Shown here one piece after another: positions 42,705 through 51,313 of a stretch of DNA of 64,000 bases. Within the stretch, counting starts at the first letter, position 1. Each line of letters starts with the position of its first letter. The stretch lies in the NCBI GenBank assembly GCA_028868825.1, contig JAGWTU010000001.1:1-64000 (forward strand). Reading direction: 5' to 3'. This DNA comes from Burkholderiales bacterium. Lineage in GTDB: Bacteria; Pseudomonadota; Gammaproteobacteria; Burkholderiales; Burkholderiaceae_C. A program made the translations under genes and the position numbers. The notes under the pieces were generated by a model. That model was given only the letters and a program-made list of their open reading frames with translations, was not told the origin of the DNA and ran no database searches.

Positions 42705-43352
42705 ATGGCCTATAGCTTGAGCGGCGAATTCTTCGAAGCCTGCGATTGCGACGTCGTGTGTTCGTGCTGGGCCGGCGTGCCACCAGTGATGGGCACCTGC
42801 ACCGGCTTGTTCGCGTGGCATGTCACGACCGGCGTGGTCAATGCAGTGGATGTGTCTGGTTGCAGCGCCATGCTGCTGTTCAACGGCAGCAGTTGCGACC
42901 AGGCCAGCCACCTGTTGCTACTGGTGCAGGCCGCCACGGCTGCGCAGCAGGCCGCCGTGGAAACCGCCATCGCCTCGGGCCCCTGGGCCGATGTCGTGCG
43001 TCTGGATGCCGGCGTCGCCATGCCTCCCGCGGTGCTGGCCACCATCACCGCGACCAACCTTGGCGGCAACAATGCCAGCCTCACGGCGACGGCGCCCGAC
43101 ATCGTGGCCGAGGCGTTCTGCCACACCGAGGCGTTCAAGCTGCAGGGCGGGCCTGCGGGCAGCCTGATCCGGCGCGTCACGGGCACGGTGACGTCGCATG
43201 CGATCAACACCGGCCGCATCTACACCGACGCCACCGCCGGTACCGGGCTGAACATTCTGGCGACCAACAACGAGCCTCAGCCGTACACGTTCGATCTGGA
43301 CATCACCGATGTCTCGGCCGTCAGCGGCAAGTTCAGCTACGCGCTGGCCTGA
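42705..43352 (+). CDS. DUF1326-family protein
   Basis: 215 aa, ATG 42705 after AGAGGAG. The N-terminus carries the DUF1326 signature with clustered cysteines ('GEFFEACDCDVVCSCWAGVPPVMGTCTGLFAW'), a likely metal-binding set. The remaining part is beta-rich with 'EAFCHTEAFKLQGGP'. The family lacks a known function but is found with multicopper oxidases and DUF2182 membrane proteins. It is 52 bp after the oxidase and eight bp before the DUF2182 gene. Confidence 0.85.
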   Translation: MAYSLSGEFFEACDCDVVCSCWAGVPPVMGTCTGLFAWHVTTGVVNAVDVSGCSAMLLFNGSSCDQASHLLLLVQAATAAQQAAVETAIASGPWADVVRLDAGVAMPPAVLATITATNLGGNNASLTATAPDIVAEAFCHTEAFKLQGGPAGSLIRRVTGTVTSHAINTGRIYTDATAGTGLNILATNNEPQPYTFDLDITDVSAVSGKFSYALA

Positions 43353-43360
43353 ACCCGCGC

Positions 43361-44206
43361 ATGGCCACGCACGCGACGGCCTTCGGCTCCTCCGCGTGGG
43401 CGTCGGCGAATCGTCCACAAGCCACCTTGTGGGCCGTGCTGGCCCTGGCCACGCTGCTAGCGTGCCTCGGCCTGGCTTGGTGGGGCGAAACACCGCTGGC
43501 GCGCTGGCTGAGCCGTGAGGCCGCGGCCGCCGCCTGGCCGCGGCACCTGCTGTTCGTCCTCGACTGGACGTTGATGTGCGCCGCCATGATGCTGCCCACC
43601 GCCTTGCCCCTGCTGTCGACGCTGGCCAGAGTGTGTTCGGGGCAGCGCCACAGCGGCCGCCTGTCGTTGGCCTGCGCGGTCGCGTTCGTGGCGGTCTGGG
43701 CGGTCAGCGGCATGGCCGTGCGCGCCGTTCATGACAGCCTGTACTGGGCCTGGTTGACCTGGCCGTCGATGCGCAGCCGGTCCGGCCTCCTGGCAGGGGC
43801 AAGCCTGGCGTTGGGGGGCACCTATCTGATGCTGCCCCTGGCCGGGCGTTGCGTCACCGCCTGCCGCACGCCGTTCGGATTCGTCGCGCGCCATTGGACG
43901 GGCCGCCCGGACGTCACCGCTCAAGCCCTCCGGGTCGGCGCAGCGTATGGCATGTCGTGCCTGGGCTGCTGCTGGCCACTGATGGCGGCCATGTCGCTGC
44001 TCGGATTGAGCGACCCGGCATGGATGCTGGCGGCGGCCGTCTTCATGGCAGTGCAAAAGCAGCATGTCGCCGGGCTGGTGCTCACCCGGGGCCTGGGCCT
44101 CGTGATGCTGCTGGCGGGCCTGGGCCTGGGCGTCGGGTGGCTGAGCCCGCAATATGGCGCGCCCGCCTGGTCTCCCGAGTTCGGGGCGATGTGCCTGACC
44201 CGGTAG
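43361..44206 (+). CDS. DUF2182-family membrane protein
   Basis: 281 aa with about seven hydrophobic helices. Family marks include 'WTLMCAAMMLPTALPLL' (the MxAAMM motif), 'GMSCLGCCWPLMAAM' and 'VQKQHVAGLVLTRGLG'. The Met and Cys residues inside helices suggest metal transport. It probably works with the DUF1326 protein and the multicopper oxidase, for example in supplying copper or handling an oxidised metal. That is inference from neighbourhood. Confidence 0.85.
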   Translation: MATHATAFGSSAWASANRPQATLWAVLALATLLACLGLAWWGETPLARWLSREAAAAAWPRHLLFVLDWTLMCAAMMLPTALPLLSTLARVCSGQRHSGRLSLACAVAFVAVWAVSGMAVRAVHDSLYWAWLTWPSMRSRSGLLAGASLALGGTYLMLPLAGRCVTACRTPFGFVARHWTGRPDVTAQALRVGAAYGMSCLGCCWPLMAAMSLLGLSDPAWMLAAAVFMAVQKQHVAGLVLTRGLGLVMLLAGLGLGVGWLSPQYGAPAWSPEFGAMCLTR

Positions 44207-44553
44207 CCGCGAACCGCCCTTGCGCAAGGGCGCGACGTCGCGGCGCAGCGCCGAAGGGCCAAGTGCACTGCGCTCCGCATCAGAAAGCGCCGCCGCAAAG
44301 TCTGCGGCGACGGCGAGATGAGGAACAGCCGTCCGTCCCGCGGAGCGCGCACCACGTGCCGCCCAAGAAGTAGGCATGAATGAGAATCGACGCCGGTTGC
44401 ACCGGTTCATCCTGCGCGATCCATAGCCGTGGCGGGGGACCTGCCCTGACTGAGGGGCATTTGCCCGGGGCTTTGGGTGACATGACGACGAAGCGCCTCG
44501 GCGGCGCGGATAGCTTCACCAAAAGCTGCCAGTCACGAGCACCCGCTAATCGC

Positions 44554-44674
44554 CGTCCAGAGCCTGTTACGGATTCGACCCCGCGGGCAGCTGTACTCCG
44601 TAGAGCTGACAGCCGGGGTGCGGATGTCGGCTGTGTATCGCATGGCCGCCATCCACAGGCTGCCGCTGATCGGT
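44554..44674 (-). repeat. Diverged inverted copy of the 169-bp repeat
   Basis: In the reverse direction this matches the repeat's core: CGTCCAGAGC, then TTCGAC...GGGC-GCTGTAC, CTCCGTAGAGCTGACAGC, CGGATGTCGGCTGTG and TCGCATGGCCGCCATC. Identity is clearly lower than between the other copies. It stops within a few bases of the RIT element's left end. Elsewhere in 44207-44680 I see no gene. Confidence 0.55.
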
Positions 44675-44680
44675 CGAAGT

Positions 44681-44713
44681 CGACCCCTATGCATAGGACT
44701 CAACTATGCGTAG
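44681..44713 (+). repeat. RIT left terminal inverted repeat
   Basis: 33 bp with the palindromes TATGCATA and CAACTA-TGCG-TAGTTG (the latter running to 44716). It is complementary to 48161-48193 except for one base (C versus T in CTATGCG/CTATGTG). Recombinase binding is expected from the element class. Confidence 0.85.
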
Positions 44714-44836
44714 TTGCCAAGCGCCGGACAGTCGCGGCTGAGCCAGATCGCGGCCGACGCGAGCACGGCGCATTGGACATCTATACATAGTCCTTGTCCC
44801 CAGGTGCACTGGCGGCTCCACAACCTGGAGACCGCC

Positions 44837-46114
44837 ATGCGTACCAAGCCTTGTTCTCGCCCCGATCCGTCGTGCCGTTCCCGCGGCTGCGCTCAATTGG
44901 ACCGCCACCTCCCGGAGTACCGCCAGTACCTCTCGGATCGCGGCAATGCCGCCGGCTACGTGCGCAATTGCGAAGCAGCGGTGGTTCACCTGTCGATGTG
45001 GATGAGACGCGCCGGCAAGGGTCTGTCGGACGTTGACGAGGGGTTCGTGGCCGAGTTCGTCGGCGACCATCTTCCAGGCTGCCATTGCGCTACGAGTGCT
45101 CGCCATCCGAGTACCGTGCGCGCCGCTCTGGGCCACCTGCTCGTCGTGCTGCGCGCGGTCAACGCCATCGCGCCGGTTCCGCTCGACATGACCGAGGTCG
45201 GTCAGGAATTGCGTCGCTATGACCAGTACATGGAGCAGGTTCGGGGCCTTGCCCCGGAGACACGCGAGGGCGCTCTGCGCCTCGTCGAAGCGTTGCTGCG
45301 CAAGCATTTCGGCAACGACGCCATCCACTTCGAGGTCATCACGCCGGAGCGCGTGCGCCGCTTCTTCGCCGCACAGGCGAAGAACTACAAGACGCCATCG
45401 AGCCTGGGCGTCGTGGTCTCATCCCTGCGCGGCTACTTCCGCTGGCGCGCAACGCTGGGTGACCGCACCCACGCGCTGGTTGGCGCCGTGGCGTATCCGG
45501 CGAACTGGCAATTGGCCTCATTGCCCAAGTCGCTGGCGCCGGCAGAAGTCGAACAACTCGAGGCCGCCCTCGGCCAGAGCGGCCCGTCGATGCTGCGTGC
45601 TGACGCCATGGTGCGCTGCATGCTCGATCTGGGCCTGCGCAGCGGCGAGGTCGCACGCCTGAGCTTGGACGACATCGACTGGGACTGCGGCACGATCACC
45701 TTGCGCCAGACCAAGGGCCGGCGTGAAGACGTGATGCCCCTGCCGCAAGCCACCGGTCAGGCCATCGCCGCATACCTGCGCAATGAGCGACCGAAGACCC
45801 AGCACCGGATGGTCTTCGCCCGGAACATGACGCCACGGGAACGGCCGATCGGCCCGGATCTCGTGCGCAAGACCATTCGCCAGGCCTATGCCCGCGCCGG
45901 GCTGCCGCACACGCGCTCGCACCTGCTGCGTCACACGATGGCGAGCCGTCTGCTGGCCGGAGGCTCTTCGCTCAAGGAGGTAGCCGACGTGCTGCGGCAC
46001 CGCTCGCTGAACACGACGCTGATCTACGCCAAGCTCGACAGCGGTCGCCTCGTCGAAGTGGCGCTGCCTTGGCCCGGAGTCTCCGCCGCTGCAACGACCG
46101 GGAGGGCGTCATGA
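44837..46114 (+). CDS. ritA: RIT tyrosine recombinase A
   Basis: 425 aa, ATG 44837 after CTGGAG. The SAM-like N-terminal core-binding region begins with a Cys-rich lead (PCSRPDPSCRSRGC). Catalytic residues: Arg in 'MLDLGLRSGEVARLSLDDIDW', Lys in the beta-hairpin 'ITLRQTKGRREDVMPLP', H-x-x-R in 'RSHLLRHTMASRLL', His in 'VLRHRSLNTTLIYAKL' with the nucleophile Tyr at IYAKL. First of three coupled genes, sharing ATGA with the second. RIT proteins are thought to act together, each binding different end sites. Confidence 0.9.
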   Translation: MRTKPCSRPDPSCRSRGCAQLDRHLPEYRQYLSDRGNAAGYVRNCEAAVVHLSMWMRRAGKGLSDVDEGFVAEFVGDHLPGCHCATSARHPSTVRAALGHLLVVLRAVNAIAPVPLDMTEVGQELRRYDQYMEQVRGLAPETREGALRLVEALLRKHFGNDAIHFEVITPERVRRFFAAQAKNYKTPSSLGVVVSSLRGYFRWRATLGDRTHALVGAVAYPANWQLASLPKSLAPAEVEQLEAALGQSGPSMLRADAMVRCMLDLGLRSGEVARLSLDDIDWDCGTITLRQTKGRREDVMPLPQATGQAIAAYLRNERPKTQHRMVFARNMTPRERPIGPDLVRKTIRQAYARAGLPHTRSHLLRHTMASRLLAGGSSLKEVADVLRHRSLNTTLIYAKLDSGRLVEVALPWPGVSAAATTGRAS

Positions 46115-47076
46115 CGATCGGCCTGACCGCGCTCGTGGAGCGCTACCTCAAGGAACGCCGCACCCTGGGCTTCCAATTGCGTTCTTCCGCGTACGGCCTG
46201 CGCAGCTTGGCCGAACATGTCCGGCGCACACGCCATCGCGGGCCTCTGACCCTGGAGGTCATGGCCGAGTGGGCACGCCAGGACAGCCATGCCAGCGTCG
46301 ATCCCCGGACCTGGGCCAGGCGCTTGAAGCACCTGCGCTCCTTCGCGCGCTGGATGCAGCAGTTCGAGCCGGCCACCGAAGTGCCCGACGAGACGATCTT
46401 CGGCCGACTGCCCGAACGCCAGGCCCCGCACATCTTCACTGCGGAGGAGGTGCGCGAGTTGCTGGCGGCCGCGCGCGACCTCGGTCCCGGCCCCGGTCTT
46501 CGCGGCCTGGTCTACGAGACGCTGTTCGGCTTGATCGCCAGTTGCGGTCTGCGCCTGTCCGAGGCGCTGTCGTTGAACATCGGCGATGTGGATCTGCGGC
46601 GTGGGCTGCTGACGATCCGGCGCACGAAGTTCGCCAAGTCCCGCCAGGTGCCGCTGCATCCGAGCACGGTCAATGCCCTGGGGCGCTACCGCTGGACGCG
46701 GGACGTGGCCGGTGCCTCGCGCGACGACGACGCACCGTTCTTCATCGGCACCCGCGGCCGCCTGTTCGGCAAACCGATCGGCCGTCACCAGGCGGACAAC
46801 GTCTTCGCCAAGCTGCGCAATGAACTGGGCTGGATCAACCGCGGCATGCACCACGCGCCGCGCATCCACGATCTACGCCACACCTTCGTGGTTAGACGCA
46901 TCCTGCTGTGGCAGCAGCAGGGCATCGACGTGGACGAGGCGATGCTGTCGCTGTCGACCTACGTCGGGCACGCGATGGTGACCAACACCTACTGGTACCT
47001 GCAGGCGGTGCCGGAGTTGATGGCGGTGGCCGCGCAGCGCTTCGAGTCGTGCATGCCGGAGCTCAGCCATGCCTGA
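46111..47076 (+). CDS. ritB: RIT tyrosine recombinase B
   Basis: 321 aa, ATG 46111 within ATGA, SD GGGAGG. Catalytic residues: Arg in 'IASCGLRLSEALSLNIGDVDL', Lys in 'RRTKFAKSRQVPLH', H-x-x-R in 'IHDLRHTFVVRRIL', His in 'TYVGHAMVTNTYWYLQ' with Tyr at the last step. The N-terminal 'ALVERYLKERRTLGF' is typical for this subfamily. Overlaps the third gene by eight bases. Confidence 0.9.
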   Translation: MTIGLTALVERYLKERRTLGFQLRSSAYGLRSLAEHVRRTRHRGPLTLEVMAEWARQDSHASVDPRTWARRLKHLRSFARWMQQFEPATEVPDETIFGRLPERQAPHIFTAEEVRELLAAARDLGPGPGLRGLVYETLFGLIASCGLRLSEALSLNIGDVDLRRGLLTIRRTKFAKSRQVPLHPSTVNALGRYRWTRDVAGASRDDDAPFFIGTRGRLFGKPIGRHQADNVFAKLRNELGWINRGMHHAPRIHDLRHTFVVRRILLWQQQGIDVDEAMLSLSTYVGHAMVTNTYWYLQAVPELMAVAAQRFESCMPELSHA

Positions 47077-48091
47077 GGCCCACTACCTACGCAAGGGATC
47101 CCCGCCCGGCTTCCCGGCACTGGTGCAGCAGTTCTTCACCGAATACCTCGTCGCGCAGCGGGCGCTGAGCCCGCGAACGGTGGCCAGTTACCGCGACGCG
47201 ATGACGCTGTTCCTCGGGTATTCGACTGAGCAGTTGTGCAAGCCGCCGATGACCGTGCAACTGACGGACATCACGCCGGAGTTGGTCCTGAAGTTCCTCG
47301 CCCACCTGGAACGGGAGCGGCACAACTCGGTGCGCAGCCGCAACCTGCGGCTGACGGCATTGCGGGCCTTCCTGAAGTTCGCTGGTCGCCGCGACGTGAC
47401 TGCGTTGCACGCCATCGAACGCGTGATGGCCGTGCCGATGAAGCGCTTCGAGCGGCCGCTTCTGGGCCACCTGACGCGGCCGGAGATGATCGCGGTGCTG
47501 GGGCAGCCCGGAGCGGGTTGGACTTCGCGGCGCGACCACCTGCTGCTGAGCCTGCTCTACAACACCGGCGCGCGCGTGTCGGAGATCGTCGGGGTACGCG
47601 TCGTCGACGTGGTGCTGGACGGGGCAGCCTGCGTCCACCTGCACGACAAGGGCCGCAAGGATCGCTCGGTGCCACTATGGAAGTCGACCGCGGCAGCCAT
47701 CCGCGCCTGGCTGAACGCCAACCCCGACCTACGCGGTTCGGCGGCATTGCTGCCCAATCGATCCGGGCCTCCGATGACGCGGTGCAACGTGGCGCAGCGA
47801 CTGGCGCTCGCGGTCGACAGGGCCTCGGTTGATCAGCCGGGCCTGACGGCCAAACGGATCTCGCCACACACCTTGCGCCACACGACCGCCATGCACCTGC
47901 TGCAAAGCGGCGTGCCGTTCAATGTCATCGCACTGTGGCTCGGTCACGAGAGCACGAACACGACGCACCGATACGTGGAGGCCAACCTCGAGATGAAGAC
48001 GAAGGCGCTCGCCAGACTGGAGGCACCCGACATCAAACTCAAGCGCTTCCGAGCCAGCGACGACCTGATGAAGTTCCTGCAGAGCCTGTAA
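47069..48091 (+). CDS. ritC: RIT tyrosine recombinase C
   Basis: 340 aa, ATG 47069. Catalytic residues: Arg in 'LYNTGARVSEIVGVRVVDV', Lys in 'LHDKGRKDRSVPLWKS', H-x-x-R in 'SPHTLRHTTAMHLL', His in 'ALWLGHESTNTTHRYVEANLEMK' with Tyr at HRYVEA. The N-terminal half carries a classical XerC/D-like core-binding domain ('FFTEYLVAQRALSPRTVASYRDAMTLFLGY'). Last gene of the trio; 70 bp follow before the right inverted repeat. Confidence 0.9.
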   Translation: MPEAHYLRKGSPPGFPALVQQFFTEYLVAQRALSPRTVASYRDAMTLFLGYSTEQLCKPPMTVQLTDITPELVLKFLAHLERERHNSVRSRNLRLTALRAFLKFAGRRDVTALHAIERVMAVPMKRFERPLLGHLTRPEMIAVLGQPGAGWTSRRDHLLLSLLYNTGARVSEIVGVRVVDVVLDGAACVHLHDKGRKDRSVPLWKSTAAAIRAWLNANPDLRGSAALLPNRSGPPMTRCNVAQRLALAVDRASVDQPGLTAKRISPHTLRHTTAMHLLQSGVPFNVIALWLGHESTNTTHRYVEANLEMKTKALARLEAPDIKLKRFRASDDLMKFLQSL

Positions 48092-48160
48092 CTATGCAAA
48101 GCACCGCGACCCCGAGCACGCCAGCCGACACAGCTGACGGCGGTGCCTGGTGCCGCGGAT

Positions 48161-48193
48161 CTACACATAGTTGAGTCCTATGCATAGGGGTCG
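48161..48193 (-). repeat. RIT right terminal inverted repeat
   Basis: Inverted partner of 44681-44713, 32 of 33 bases. Between 48194 and 48391 there is no gene; more CTATGCA and CTATCCATAG motifs follow directly outside the repeat. Confidence 0.85.
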
Positions 48194-48391
48194 CTATGCA
48201 AAGCTATCCATAGCGACCCGTTGCTGACCTCCGAGGTTCCCGGAAGCCGACCCACGGGCCAGCCCCGCCTCGGCACCCCTCGCTTCCCGGAAGCTGCCGC
48301 TCGGGGCCACCGGGACTCGGCCACAAGCGGGTGCTGGTGAACGACGGCTTCGTGGATGTCCAGCACCCAAGCGCGCTTTGGGCGCCGGAAA

Positions 48392-50179
48392 TTATGGGCA
48401 TCGCGTCATTGACTCAGTCCCTGGTCGCAGAACTTCACGCCACGCCGCCCGGATCGCGGGCGCCTGTCCAGGTTCCAACGCGCACCTGGGGTCACACGCC
48501 GAGCTGGGGACGGAACCGCACACAGCATCGACGAGAGCACTGGCAAAGGAGGCGTCGACATTGACGAGCTCACGACGGTTGCCGTCAGATCTTCCAGGGC
48601 CTTGGAGTCGGGGCACATGACCGCGCTCTTGTTCATACAAGACAAACAATTCCCGGACCAAGTCCTCGAAACCAGCGTGTTGATCGGCACTGATGGCGGT
48701 CATTGCCGCAGATTGCCCAGGCTGTCGCTCACGCTGAATCGCAAATACTGCCTGGGCCAACGATCGCCCAGTGCTTGCCTGGTGCTCAATGCAGCGTCCG
48801 AAGCTCTCCCGCGCGCGAGCTAGCGCGATATCCTCCATGCGCCGCATGTCGATCAACACATCTTTGAGGGTCCGATAGCGGTCTCCCGGATTCGTACACG
48901 TCATCCGCTCGATGACGGTGGCAACGATTTCTGGGCAATCGGGCCGCAGTATTGTCGGACGGGGCAGTTTCATGAACGCTGCCCTTCCCTCGAGCCGCAG
49001 AACGGCGAGAGACTCTGCAACGGTAGCCTTGGCTTGAAACGCGGGGGGCATCGCCCCGGTGATTAGCTCGAATGCGAGCAACCCCAGCGTGTATTGGTCC
49101 GTGTGCTCGGCCGAAACGGTTTCGATTTCTTTATCGAATTGCTCCGGCGCAAGGTACGCCATCATTTCAGCGTCGGGCGATCGCAAGGTCAGTTCATCGA
49201 CGAGCCGCGCGCCGCGAAACTCATTGACGCGCAGGCCCATCGGCTGGACGAATGCCCTGTTGTTGCGCGAGAGGATGACGTTGGACGGGCGCAGGTTCCC
49301 ATATCCGCTGCCGCGGGCGTGCGCCGAGACGAGCGCACGCGTTACTTGAGACAGGATCTTCATGACGATGGAAAGCGGCCGGCAGCGATCGGCGTCGATC
49401 CACCGGCGCAAGCTCTGCCCATCGACGAACTGCATGATGCAGTAGGGGTGCGTGCCGGTCAGCACGGCGTCGTACAACTTCACGAAGTGTGGTTCATCGG
49501 CCACCACGGCGGCGTCGCGGGCCGAGCGCGCATACGCGTCGGCCTTATCCCTATCGCACAGCACCTTGATCGCAACCGAACGCTGAAGATGACGGTCGAG
49601 CGATCTATAGACGGCGACCATGTCAGTACGCGCAATCCGAACGAAGGGCTCGAAGCGGGACGACAAATCGTTCATGAGCGGCACGCCGAGCGGATCGATG
49701 GCGGCCTGGACTTCGTAGCGGATCTGTCGAACCATCTGTTCGACGCTGTCGGATGTCCGGTTTGGATGGGCCGGGAGCGGGTGTCTCAGCGAGTGTGCGG
49801 ATTGAATCGAGGCAAGCTTATGCTCACCGAGGTCTTCTAGCCTGCCAATCGGAATCCACAGCAGCTTCAGCCCGTCCGCCAGCCGTTTGTCGAGCAACGC
49901 TGGAAGCTCTTTTCGCGTGATATAGATCGACTTTAGGAAGTGACGGCTGACAAGCAGGACGGCCACTGTCGCGTCGCGCAGCGCTTCGCGAATCGAACCT
50001 TCCCAATCTGATCCCGGTTGGATCCTGTCGTCAGTCCATGCCAACTGAATCCCGTCCGGCAACTCCAGCGCCTGCGCAAAAAGCGCCTGACGCCAGGACT
50101 CGTCTTCGTGGGCATAGCTGACAAAGATCCGCGCCGGCTTCGGTTGTGCGCTGTCGCCCTGGGCTTCCTGCGGAGTCAT
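48392..50179 (-). CDS. TIR domain - pseudokinase fusion protein
   Basis: 595 aa, ATG 50179 after GGAGG. Residues 16-110 form a TIR domain ('RIFVSYAHEDESWRQALF', 'WTDDRIQPGSDWEGSIREAL', 'VAVLLVSRHFLKSIYITRKELPALL' with Glu91 as the likely NADase residue). Residues 180-450 form a Ser/Thr-kinase-like domain with Lys205 (SVAIKVL) and 'YLAPEQF'. The HRD loop is 'SGYGNLRPSNVIL' (Asp to Asn) and DFG is 'QPMGLR', so catalysis is unlikely. The last 120 residues become Arg/Pro-rich, perhaps after a frameshift. It stands alone, next to the RIT element. It may be an NAD-cleaving defence or signalling protein with a sensing pseudokinase. Confidence 0.8.
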   Translation of the reverse strand: MTPQEAQGDSAQPKPARIFVSYAHEDESWRQALFAQALELPDGIQLAWTDDRIQPGSDWEGSIREALRDATVAVLLVSRHFLKSIYITRKELPALLDKRLADGLKLLWIPIGRLEDLGEHKLASIQSAHSLRHPLPAHPNRTSDSVEQMVRQIRYEVQAAIDPLGVPLMNDLSSRFEPFVRIARTDMVAVYRSLDRHLQRSVAIKVLCDRDKADAYARSARDAAVVADEPHFVKLYDAVLTGTHPYCIMQFVDGQSLRRWIDADRCRPLSIVMKILSQVTRALVSAHARGSGYGNLRPSNVILSRNNRAFVQPMGLRVNEFRGARLVDELTLRSPDAEMMAYLAPEQFDKEIETVSAEHTDQYTLGLLAFELITGAMPPAFQAKATVAESLAVLRLEGRAAFMKLPRPTILRPDCPEIVATVIERMTCTNPGDRYRTLKDVLIDMRRMEDIALARARESFGRCIEHQASTGRSLAQAVFAIQRERQPGQSAAMTAISADQHAGFEDLVRELFVLYEQERGHVPRLQGPGRSDGNRRELVNVDASFASALVDAVCGSVPSSACDPRCALEPGQAPAIRAAWREVLRPGTESMTRCP

Positions 50180-50681
50180 TCGTGCGTCCTCCTGCTTCGA
50201 CGTACAAGGGCGTTGTCGGTCGCGAATGGGGCCGTCCACTTGCGATCTTGAGCGAGGTCGACCACGGGTGCTGCGGGGGTGTGGGCCTCGTGCTCGAACC
50301 GCTCGCGAATTCGCAGCACCGACTGCCCCTCAAGATGCGGCTTTTCGGTCTGGCGTTGATGATGGGCGCTTTGCGCCGCAAAACGAGGGCACGCGCTCAG
50401 GAGAAGTTGAATGCTACAGACCGGGCGGCAAGAAATTGAAACAATTGGTTTAGCGAAACGGTATGACGGATGCATTCGCTGGTGCAAAACCGTCCGGCGA
50501 ACCGATCTCAAGTAACAACGCGTGAGAAGGCGCACAGGTCGGCAGCCATCGGAGCCTCATTGACCAGAGACGCCGGCGTGAAAGTTGGGAGCGCACCTCG
50601 TGTCGAAAAGGCTTACATGACGTTCGGAACTCCCCCATTGAATACTGCTTAACTCGGCGCCCGAATTCAGGAATTTGATAT
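50180..50681. other. Intergenic region between TIR-kinase and PEP-CTERM genes
   Basis: Divergent promoter region of about 500 bp with no credible gene; the short frames on either strand lack motifs. The right end carries a sigma-54 promoter (separate entry). Any enhancer site for its activator should lie here, but I cannot pick one out reliably. Confidence 0.4.
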
Positions 50682-50697
50682 TGGCACAACTCTTGCT
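50682..50697 (+). promoter_or_regulatory. Sigma-54 (RpoN) -24/-12 promoter
   Basis: TGGCAC-AACTC-TTGCT fits the sigma-54 consensus TGGCAC-N5-TTGCW at every position, with GG (50683-50684) and GC (50695-50696) ten bases apart. The expected start is about 50708, giving a leader of about 40 bases before ATG 50750. An RpoN-dependent activator is therefore expected. Confidence 0.8.
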
Positions 50698-50749
50698 ACG
50701 AATTCGCTCGGTGTTTCCACGCTTCAAACACTTCCAAATGAGGGCTTCC

Positions 50750-51313
50750 ATGCAACTGCGCAACACCCTGACAGCCGCCATAGTGGGGGTGGGGCTGCTC
50801 GCGGCATCGGCCCAGGCCGCAATTGTCAGCGGGACATACAGCTTCGCGGCGTCCGGGTTCAGCAATGGCTTCCCCAACTTCTCCGGCTCGTTCACCGTAA
50901 GCTTCGACAACGCGGGTTCCATCATCGATAGCACGGCCCTGACGGTGAATACCCTCTCGCCGAATCGCTTCGGAACTATCGGGTTCAGCTACGGGGCAGC
51001 TCCTGACATCTTGACGTTTGGTGGCGCTGCGGACTCGGGAGGAGTGCTGGGTCTCGCAGGCCTGGGCTACTTCAGCCAGACGGGCCTGGAGGACTTCTAC
51101 TTCGCCATCGACCTAGCCTCTAGCGCGACACCCACCCTTCGCGATTTGGTCGTCACCAACCAGGGCATCGCCGGAAGGGCTCGAACCGTCGACTTCCTAT
51201 TCACGCCTGCTCCGGCCACTGCCGTGCCGGTTCCGCCGACGCTCACCCTTTCATTACTTGGCATCCTCTGCTTGGGCGTCGCTCGACGGTGGACCTCAGT
51301 GCCGTCCCGTTGA
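50750..51313 (+). CDS. PEP-CTERM sorting-domain protein (exosortase substrate)
   Basis: 187 aa, ATG 50750 after GAGGG; an ATG at 50738 is also possible. Signal peptide 'TLTAAIVGVGLLAASAQAA'. The body is small, Ser/Gly/Phe-rich and cysteine-free ('GTYSFAASGFSNGFPNFSGSFTVSFDN'). The C-terminus has the tripartite sorting signal: 'VPVPPTLTLSLLGILCLGVARRW', where the usual VPEP is VPVP, a hydrophobic helix and a basic end. Exosortase would cleave here and release or anchor the protein on the cell surface, usually with exopolysaccharide. No exosortase gene lies in the window. Confidence 0.75.
   Translation: MQLRNTLTAAIVGVGLLAASAQAAIVSGTYSFAASGFSNGFPNFSGSFTVSFDNAGSIIDSTALTVNTLSPNRFGTIGFSYGAAPDILTFGGAADSGGVLGLAGLGYFSQTGLEDFYFAIDLASSATPTLRDLVVTNQGIAGRARTVDFLFTPAPATAVPVPPTLTLSLLGILCLGVARRWTSVPSR

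Larger units (their letters stand above)
44681..48193 (+). mobile_element. RIT element (three tyrosine recombinases with inverted ends)
   Basis: The 33-bp ends 44681-44713 and 48161-48193 are inverted copies with one mismatch; each contains CGACCCCTATGCATAGGAC and ACTCAACTATG. Three overlapping tyrosine-recombinase genes lie between, all on the plus strand, which defines the 'recombinase in trio' class. Extra CTATNCATAG-like sites occur at 44781-44790, 48092-48100 and 48194-48213 and are probably further recombinase-binding sites. All catalytic residues are intact, so mobility is plausible. No target duplication can be read with certainty. Confidence 0.9.

Noticed and set aside
44681-48193. 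Integron or CRISPR-like array
   Set aside because: Three tyrosine recombinases with inverted ends are present, but no attC sites, cassette genes or regularly spaced repeats, so RIT is the better reading.
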